Below, piece by piece: positions 57,358 to 64,000 of a DNA stretch of 64,000 bases. The notes beneath the pieces were generated by a model. That model was given only the letters and a program-made list of their open reading frames with translations. It did not search any database and was not told the origin of the DNA. The stretch lies in the NCBI GenBank assembly GCA_018064935.1, contig JAGHUF010000047.1, positions 1 to 64,000 on the forward strand, in the 5' to 3' direction. The translations under genes and the position numbers were made by a program. The stretch's first letter is position 1. Every line of letters starts with the position of its first letter. The stretch is from Candidatus Merdinaster equi (GTDB lineage: Bacteria > Bacillota > Clostridia > Lachnospirales > Lachnospiraceae).

Positions 57358-58898
57358 CAAATCTAATGCTTATTGCCATTCTATTTCCAATTTTTGCTGG
57401 TGTGCTTCTGCTTGTTCTTCCAATTAAGGAAGAAAAAAGAAATATCATCGTTGCATGGACTGCAGTTTCGCTTGCGATTTCTCTAGTACTGATTGCACTT
57501 AGTGCTTTTCTGGTACCAGAGCAGAGCGCAGAGCTGGTTCGCTTTAATGACACGCTGATTATTTCTTTTAAGCCAGATTCACTTGGAAGACTGTTCTCAT
57601 TGATTATGGGAATTGTGTGGGTGTGTGCAGGCTTCTATTCTTTTGAATATATGAAGCATGAGAAGAAGAACAAACGTTACTTCGGAGTATTCCTTCTGGT
57701 TCTCGGTGTGCTTATCGCACTGTGTTATGCAGAGAATCTGGTAACCTATTATACATTCTATGAATTCATGACAATTGGTTCTTTTGCGCTCGTTCTTCAT
57801 AACCAGTCAAGGGAAGCAATTATGGCCGGACTTAAGTATCTGTTCTACTCATTTGCCGGTGCATACATGGTGCTGTTTGGATTGTATTTTGTTCATCAGT
57901 ATTCAGTCGATCCTGCAATGACATTTATGCAGGGGGGAATAATTGATACCTTTAAGGCGGCAACTGCAGGTGCTCTTACCCTGGCGGGGACAGCTGCAGG
58001 AAAAGGAATTCTGGGAATATCAATGCTACTTATGATTCTTGGTTTTTCTGTCAAGGCAGGTATGTTCCCAATGCATGGATGGCTTCCTACTGCGCATCCA
58101 GTTGCACCAGCTCCAGCATCGGCAGCACTATCTGCAATTATCGTTAAGGGCGGTGTGCTTGGAGTAATCCGTGTTATTTATTACGTATTTGGAAGCGAGC
58201 TATTCAGTGGTTCCTATGTTCAGACCGTCGTTCTTATTCTTTCGCTTACAACGGTATTTATTGGTTCAATGCTTGCCTATAAGGAAAAGGTATTCAAAAA
58301 GAGACTGGCATATTCTACTGTCAGCCAGGTTTCATATATTCTGTTTGGATTGTTTATAGTTAATACTACAGCCTTTGAAGGAAGTATACTGCATGTTGCT
58401 GCTCATGCAGCAATCAAGAGCACCTTGTTCATGGTTGCAGGTGCAATTATCTATAAGACAGGATGTACCAGAGTTGGACAGCTCAGAGGAATTGGAAGAA
58501 AAATGCCGGTTCTTATGTGGTGCTACACGATAGTATCGCTGGGACTTATTGGTATTCCACCATTTGGAGGATTTACAAGTAAGTGGTTCCTGTGTGTAGG
58601 CTCACTTACATCTGGAGTGCCCGTTTTTGACTGGCTCGGACCTGTAATTCTTCTGGTATCAGCTCTGCTAACTGCAGGATATCTTCTGCCGATTACTATA
58701 AATGCGTTCTTGCCGGGAGCCGACTTCGAAAAAGAGGCGCTCGCTGTTTCTGATGCAGGAAATGACTCGCCAGATGGCGAATATCATGCATATCTGACAG
58801 CAAAAGAACCTAAGCTTATTATGCTTGTACCAATACTGATTCTGACACTTGCGTCAGTCGTGCTTGGTCTGTTTCCGGAGGTGCTGTCATGGGTATAA
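57354..58898 (+). CDS. NuoL/M-like subunit (2 of 4)
   Basis: VKAGMFPMHGWLPTAHPVAPAPASAALSAIIVKGGVLGVIRV. Confidence 0.92.
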   Translation: MTNLMLIAILFPIFAGVLLLVLPIKEEKRNIIVAWTAVSLAISLVLIALSAFLVPEQSAELVRFNDTLIISFKPDSLGRLFSLIMGIVWVCAGFYSFEYMKHEKKNKRYFGVFLLVLGVLIALCYAENLVTYYTFYEFMTIGSFALVLHNQSREAIMAGLKYLFYSFAGAYMVLFGLYFVHQYSVDPAMTFMQGGIIDTFKAATAGALTLAGTAAGKGILGISMLLMILGFSVKAGMFPMHGWLPTAHPVAPAPASAALSAIIVKGGVLGVIRVIYYVFGSELFSGSYVQTVVLILSLTTVFIGSMLAYKEKVFKKRLAYSTVSQVSYILFGLFIVNTTAFEGSILHVAAHAAIKSTLFMVAGAIIYKTGCTRVGQLRGIGRKMPVLMWCYTIVSLGLIGIPPFGGFTSKWFLCVGSLTSGVPVFDWLGPVILLVSALLTAGYLLPITINAFLPGADFEKEALAVSDAGNDSPDGEYHAYLTAKEPKLIMLVPILILTLASVVLGLFPEVLSWV

Positions 58899-60388
58899 AT
58901 ATTAGCAATGTTTGGTATTTAGTATTAGTGCTTTTTCCTATAATTGCGGGCTGCGGAGTATTGCTGTTTCCTAAGACGAAGAGAACTGCGATGTGCGTCT
59001 ATACTGAGGCGGTGACCATTCTGACATCAGTTCTTAGTTTTATTATGCTGTTTAACAGACCTGCAGAACCAATTACGGTCATTGATTTTGTGGGTAAGTA
59101 CGATGTCGTGTTTGGATTTGATGGAATGGGTTCTATATTTGCGGGACTTATTTCTTTCCTGTGGCCATTGGCTTCGTTATATGCCTTTGATTACATGAAG
59201 CATGAGGCGAACGAAAAGAGTTGTAAGGAGAGTACATTCTTCGGATTCTATACCATGACTTTTGGTATAACACTCGGAATTGCCGCATCTGCAAACCTCC
59301 TCACCATGTATGTGTTCTATGAGCTTCTGACACTTGTAACTGTGCCACTCATTATTTTCTCTCTCAAGAGAGAGGCAGTTCTTGCAACAAGAACTTATCT
59401 GTATTATTCGCTTGGTGGTGCAGCATTTGGCTTCGTGACGCTTGTATTCCTGGCTAACTATGGGGAGACGCTTGCATTTACGCTTGGCGGTGTGCTTGGT
59501 ACAGGGGCAGAGGGACATGAGACATTACTGAGACTGATTTACATCTTTGGTTTCTTTGGCTTTGGCGTTAAGGCAGCTGTATTTCCACTTAGTGGCTGGC
59601 TTCCTAAAGCGGGTGTCGCACCGACTCCAGTTACGGCGCTGCTTCACGCAGTTGCGGTCGTAAAATCCGGAGCCTTTGCTATTCTTAGAATTACATATTT
59701 CTGTTTTGGCACTGAACTCTTACGTGGAAGCTTTGCACAGTTTGTTCCAATGATTTTTGTTATATTCACAATTGTCTATGGCTGTTCACAGGCTGTAAGG
59801 GAAAGACATTTCAAGAGACGTCTTGCATATTCAACGGTATCAAACCTGTCTTATGTTCTGTTTGGTTGTCTGATTATGAGCCCTGCAGGATTGATTGGTG
59901 CGCTGGCGCATATGGTATTCCATGGAATTATGAAAATCTGCAGCTTCTTTGGAGCAGGTGCTGTAATCGCTTACACACATAAAGAGTATGTGTATGAGCT
60001 CGACGGAATTGGAAGAAAAATGCCTGTTACTTTTGCTGCTTTTACGGTTGCATCGCTGGCGCTTATGGGTGTACCAGGGTTGGCCGGCTTTATCAGTAAA
60101 TGGAATCTTGCGACAGCAGCTGTTTCTTCAGGAAACTGGCTTGCATATATAGGAATAGGAGCATTACTTGTGTCAGCACTTCTGACAGCAATATATATGC
60201 TTCAGGTTGTAATCAGAGCCTTCTTCCCGGAGCAGGGATTCAATCCGGACAGTGTGGCTAAGATTCATGATCCAAACTGGAAGATGCTTGTACCATTCAT
60301 CGTATTTATTATTGCGATTGTGTATTTTGGTATTTTTTCGGGCGGATTCATTGGACTTCTTGAAAAAGTGGCAATAGGTCTCTTCTGA
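58889..60388 (+). CDS. NuoL/M-like subunit (3 of 4)
   Basis: GVKAAVFPLSGWLPKAGVAPTPVTALLHAVAVVKSGAFAILRI. Confidence 0.92.
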   Translation: MGINISNVWYLVLVLFPIIAGCGVLLFPKTKRTAMCVYTEAVTILTSVLSFIMLFNRPAEPITVIDFVGKYDVVFGFDGMGSIFAGLISFLWPLASLYAFDYMKHEANEKSCKESTFFGFYTMTFGITLGIAASANLLTMYVFYELLTLVTVPLIIFSLKREAVLATRTYLYYSLGGAAFGFVTLVFLANYGETLAFTLGGVLGTGAEGHETLLRLIYIFGFFGFGVKAAVFPLSGWLPKAGVAPTPVTALLHAVAVVKSGAFAILRITYFCFGTELLRGSFAQFVPMIFVIFTIVYGCSQAVRERHFKRRLAYSTVSNLSYVLFGCLIMSPAGLIGALAHMVFHGIMKICSFFGAGAVIAYTHKEYVYELDGIGRKMPVTFAAFTVASLALMGVPGLAGFISKWNLATAAVSSGNWLAYIGIGALLVSALLTAIYMLQVVIRAFFPEQGFNPDSVAKIHDPNWKMLVPFIVFIIAIVYFGIFSGGFIGLLEKVAIGLF

Positions 60389-60432
60389 TAATCAGAAGAG
60401 TTTGATAATAGGAACTGAGAGGTGTTCTGTAA

Positions 60433-62253
60433 ATGGAACTATTGAATAGCATCTGTGGACACGGCCTGTCATTCACGATTGACGGCTTCAGAATTGTATA
60501 TGTAGTCATAGCCTGTTTTATGTGGGCAATGACAGGACTGTTTTCGCCCGAATACTTTCAGCATTACACGCACAGAAAGAGATATTACTTCTTTTTCATA
60601 ATGACATTCGTAGCTCTGATTGGAGTTTTCTTATCAGCTGATTTGTTTACGACATTTGTCTTTTTTGAAATCATGAGCTTTACGTCCTATGTGTGGGTTG
60701 CGCAGGATGAGAAGCCAATGTCATTAAGAGCAGCTGGAACGTATCTTGCAGTTGCGGTAATCGGTGGTCTTGTGATGCTGATGGGTATCTTCATGTCGGA
60801 GGCAGGAGGATTCTCACCTTATGTAACAAATGGACTTATTTTCGTTGGTTTTGCAGCAAAAGCAGGTGTATTTCCGTTGCATATCTGGCTTCCAAAGGCA
60901 CATCCAGTTGCGCCAGCACCAGCGTCTGCACTCTTGTCAGGTATTCTTACAAAATCAGGTGTGTATGGAATTCTGATTCTGAGTTTTCAGAGAATGCTTG
61001 GTGATATTTACTGGGGGAAGACAATGTTGCTTCTGGGACTCATCACCATGGTTCTGGGGGCGGTTCTCGCTCTGTTCAGCACGGACCTGAAGAGAACACT
61101 TGCATGTTCATCAATGTCCCAGATTGGTTTTATTATGACAGGTGTTGGCTGTGGAACTCTTCTGGCAGAGGAAGGTGCTCTTGCAATGAGAGGAACCATG
61201 CTTCATATGGTAAACCACTCGCTCATTAAGCTTGTGCTGTTCATGGCAGCCGGAGTGGTGTACTACAATCTTCACAAACTTGATTTGAATCAGATTCGTG
61301 GTTTTGGACGAAATAAGACTTTCCTGAAAATCTGTTTTGCAGTAGGTGGTCTTGGAATTGGAGGTATTCCTCTTTTCAACGGTTATGTGAGCAAAACACT
61401 TCTTCACGAAGGCATTCTGGAAAGTGCAGAAATCCTTGGTGGACCGATAGCTACAAGCGTAGAGTGGATATTCTTGATTTCAGGTGGATGTACACTTGCT
61501 TATATGATTAAGTTATTTGTTGCAGTATTTGTTGATAAAAACGAGGATGCTGCTGTACAGGAGAAATATGATGGAATGGCGAAGTCGTATATGAAGCTTC
61601 CAACCAGAATAGCCCTTGGCTTATCGACAATAGTTCTTCCTGTTCTGGGAATTGTTCCGGGACTGACAATGGATAAGATTGCGGACCTTGGAAGCTCGTT
61701 TTTGAATGCGCCTGAGATGGAGCATGCGGTTCACTATTTTGCATGGGAGAATATCAAAGGTGGACTTATTTCGATTGGTATAGGACTCCTGATTTATTTC
61801 CTGATTATCAGACTTCTTATGATGAAGGATGGTCGATATGTTGACAGATGGCCAAAGAAACTGGATCTTGAAGATTCCGTATACAGGCCACTGATACTCA
61901 GACTACTTCCGGCAATTGGTATATTCTTCGCAAGAATATGTGACAGTATTATTGATGGACTGATAGTGCTTCTTAGGAAGACATTATATTGTGAAAAGGC
62001 TATTGATAAGGAGCCGCAGGAAGGAAATGTCTTCACGCATGCGATTGGTGGTCTGCTTGACAAGATTCACTATAAGCTCACCGGAACTGACAGGGAAGCG
62101 AGAAGAAGCTATGAACACCGCATGTCAATCAAGGCACTTCAAAAATCGGAGAATTCAAAGATAATATCGAGATCACTATCATGGGGACTTGTTCTTGCAA
62201 GTGTGGGTCTTCTTGTGGTTGTAGGATACATGTTGATTGTTTATCTGTTCTAG
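60433..62253 (+). CDS. NuoL/M-like subunit (4 of 4)
   Basis: FAAKAGVFPLHIWLPKAHPVAPAPASALLSGILTKSGVYGILIL. Confidence 0.92.
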   Translation: MELLNSICGHGLSFTIDGFRIVYVVIACFMWAMTGLFSPEYFQHYTHRKRYYFFFIMTFVALIGVFLSADLFTTFVFFEIMSFTSYVWVAQDEKPMSLRAAGTYLAVAVIGGLVMLMGIFMSEAGGFSPYVTNGLIFVGFAAKAGVFPLHIWLPKAHPVAPAPASALLSGILTKSGVYGILILSFQRMLGDIYWGKTMLLLGLITMVLGAVLALFSTDLKRTLACSSMSQIGFIMTGVGCGTLLAEEGALAMRGTMLHMVNHSLIKLVLFMAAGVVYYNLHKLDLNQIRGFGRNKTFLKICFAVGGLGIGGIPLFNGYVSKTLLHEGILESAEILGGPIATSVEWIFLISGGCTLAYMIKLFVAVFVDKNEDAAVQEKYDGMAKSYMKLPTRIALGLSTIVLPVLGIVPGLTMDKIADLGSSFLNAPEMEHAVHYFAWENIKGGLISIGIGLLIYFLIIRLLMMKDGRYVDRWPKKLDLEDSVYRPLILRLLPAIGIFFARICDSIIDGLIVLLRKTLYCEKAIDKEPQEGNVFTHAIGGLLDKIHYKLTGTDREARRSYEHRMSIKALQKSENSKIISRSLSWGLVLASVGLLVVVGYMLIVYLF

Positions 62254-62255
62254 AA

Positions 62256-62300
62256 GCAAAAAAGCAGGCTGAAGCTAAAAGGTTTCAGTCTGTTTTTTTG
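62256..62300 (+). terminator. Terminator of antiporter operon
   Basis: aaaaaagcaggctgaagc-taaaag-gtttcagtctgttttttt. Confidence 0.85.
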
Positions 62301-62347
62301 TCAAAAATAAGTGTAAAATGTAATAAATACGTGATGGGAGAGAGACT

Positions 62348-63625
62348 GTGAGTTCTTTTTTGGGTTTTTTTGTTTTTATTTTACTTCTCGTTGTGATTTT
62401 TGTGATGATAAACGAGAAACTTGTGAAGATAACAAGTGAGATTGCGTTGTTAATTTTTTCGCTGATAATTGGTGTTGCACTCGCGATTTTCAGGATGGTT
62501 GCACCTGAGAATAATCCGGTTGAGCCGCTTATCAAGGCTATTGCTGAATTCAGAATAGATAAAGTATTGTTGGAGGTTCTCCTGTGTTTCATGATGTTCA
62601 ACGGAGCAAGCGAGCTCAAGTTGGGTGCACTAATTAAGAACTTCAAGCCAATTTGTATGCTGGCATTCTTAACTACAGTTCTTTCTTCAGCACTTTATGG
62701 ACTGTTGTTCTGGGGATTGGCTTCGATTATGGGACTTGGAATTGGCTTTGAGCTATGCTTCCTGCTCGGTGCAATCATATCGCCCACGGATCCAATCGCT
62801 GCAACTGGAATTCTGAATAAAATGGGTTTGCCGAAGAATGTTACTGCAATAATGGAAGGTGAGTCATTGTTCAATGATGGAACAGGTGTGGCACTATTCA
62901 TTTTCCTGAAGGACTTGTACCTTGATACCCCTGGATCCAATTTCTTCCTAGTAATGGGACGCGAGCTGTTTGGGGCAATCCTTGTTGGATTTGTTATTTC
63001 GTTTGTTTTGTCTTTTGTTATTAAGGCAACAGATGATCCTAAGAAGCATATCCTCATTTCGCTTCTGGCAGTATCATCGTGCTATTTCCTGTGCGAGCTG
63101 TTTGGTTTCTCGGGTTGCATTGCCTGTGTTGTATGTGGTATTTATTTCTCGACCTTCATGGATAGACTTCGTGCAAAGAAGAAGGATCTGGATCCGAATG
63201 ATTATTACAAGGACTTCTGGACAATTGTTGACACGATACTAAATGACATATTGTATGTGATGATTGGTTTATCATTTATCTTCGTCACCAGAATCAATCT
63301 GTTTATTATTGTTGCTATCGCAGCAATTGTATTCAACCTTGCATCTCGATTTGCTGGTGTATATGTTTCAATGCTTGCGACAAGGCAGTTTCCTGACGGA
63401 TACAGAACAACGCCATTTACGCTGCTAATGACTGTAAGTGGATTAAAAGGAGGATTGTGTCTCGCTCTTGCAATGAGTGCAAGCGAATTCCTTCCAGAAC
63501 ATGCATATACGGTTATTCTGTTCATAACGTATGTAACCATTTTGTTTACTACAATCGTTCAGGGATTATCTGTGGGGCCTGTCTATAAGTGGATTAAGAA
63601 GAAGTGGCCTAGACAGGAATGCTAG
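62348..63625 (+). CDS. Na+/H+ antiporter, NhaP/CPA1 family
   Basis: GAIISPTDPIAATGILNKMGLPKNVTAIMEGESLFNDGTGVALF. Confidence 0.94.
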   Translation: MSSFLGFFVFILLLVVIFVMINEKLVKITSEIALLIFSLIIGVALAIFRMVAPENNPVEPLIKAIAEFRIDKVLLEVLLCFMMFNGASELKLGALIKNFKPICMLAFLTTVLSSALYGLLFWGLASIMGLGIGFELCFLLGAIISPTDPIAATGILNKMGLPKNVTAIMEGESLFNDGTGVALFIFLKDLYLDTPGSNFFLVMGRELFGAILVGFVISFVLSFVIKATDDPKKHILISLLAVSSCYFLCELFGFSGCIACVVCGIYFSTFMDRLRAKKKDLDPNDYYKDFWTIVDTILNDILYVMIGLSFIFVTRINLFIIVAIAAIVFNLASRFAGVYVSMLATRQFPDGYRTTPFTLLMTVSGLKGGLCLALAMSASEFLPEHAYTVILFITYVTILFTTIVQGLSVGPVYKWIKKKWPRQEC

Positions 63626-63687
63626 AACGATGATGAGGAGATAGTGTGAAAAACAACGCAAGCGGTTACTCAGAAATGAGGAATAGT

Positions 63688-64000
63688 ATGAAGAAAACAG
63701 GAATAGTGGCCATAGTAGTTGCACTTTTACTGACGGGGTGTGCGCAGCCAGATGCAGCGAGCTTTCATGATAATAATGTAAAACCGCAGGAAGAGGATAT
63801 TACGGCTACGCCCGAAAACCCTCAGGATGGAGATATTACACCTGCTCTAGTTGATGATAGTAATGAACTCATAGAATTATCGTATTATGGTGCAGATGAA
63901 GTTCTTATTCTTGATAAGGACAGTGGAGATTATACCAGCGTTAAGCTGGAAGATCTCACGGGTTATCCATGGGGCTATGAGAGTGTACTTTATTTTCTCG
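63688..64000 (+). CDS. Putative lipoprotein, C-terminus beyond window
   Basis: ATG at 63688: MKKTGIVAIVVALLLTGCAQPDAASFHDNNVKPQEED...; lipobox LLTGC; open to window end. Confidence 0.75.
   Translation, partial: MKKTGIVAIVVALLLTGCAQPDAASFHDNNVKPQEEDITATPENPQDGDITPALVDDSNELIELSYYGADEVLILDKDSGDYTSVKLEDLTGYPWGYESVLYFL

Overview
Low-GC Firmicutes chromosomal window, Lachnospiraceae-like by gene content and style (inference; no search was run). It is mostly plus-strand housekeeping operons: mgtE, ackA, cca, HU, rqcP-like, divIC, tilS, hpt, ftsH, thiN, tRNA-Gly, trmL, maf and nth. It also has carbohydrate enzymes (GH13, GH31, GH113-like), a VanW protein, an Lrp/aminotransferase pair, an FMN-riboswitch-controlled ribU, an extended Mrp-type antiporter operon and NhaP. 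No CRISPR array, phage or transposon was seen. Most interesting observations: (1) a regulatory locus at about 16.0-27.9 kb with a cNMP-binding-domain protein, a degenerate GGDEF/EAL protein, a STAS protein, an ABC permease, a STAS-pseudokinase-ABC ATPase fusion, and a MoxR/DUF58/dual-vWA/TPR module; (2) a MurT-GatD fusion whose GatD half seems to lack the catalytic Cys and His; (3) one ORF joining an SGNH hydrolase to endonuclease III; (4) a 29-codon leader ORF upstream of mgtE, a hairpin cluster upstream of the rqcP-like gene, and a 35-aa single-TM ORF upstream of vanW, none of them in the supplied ORF track.
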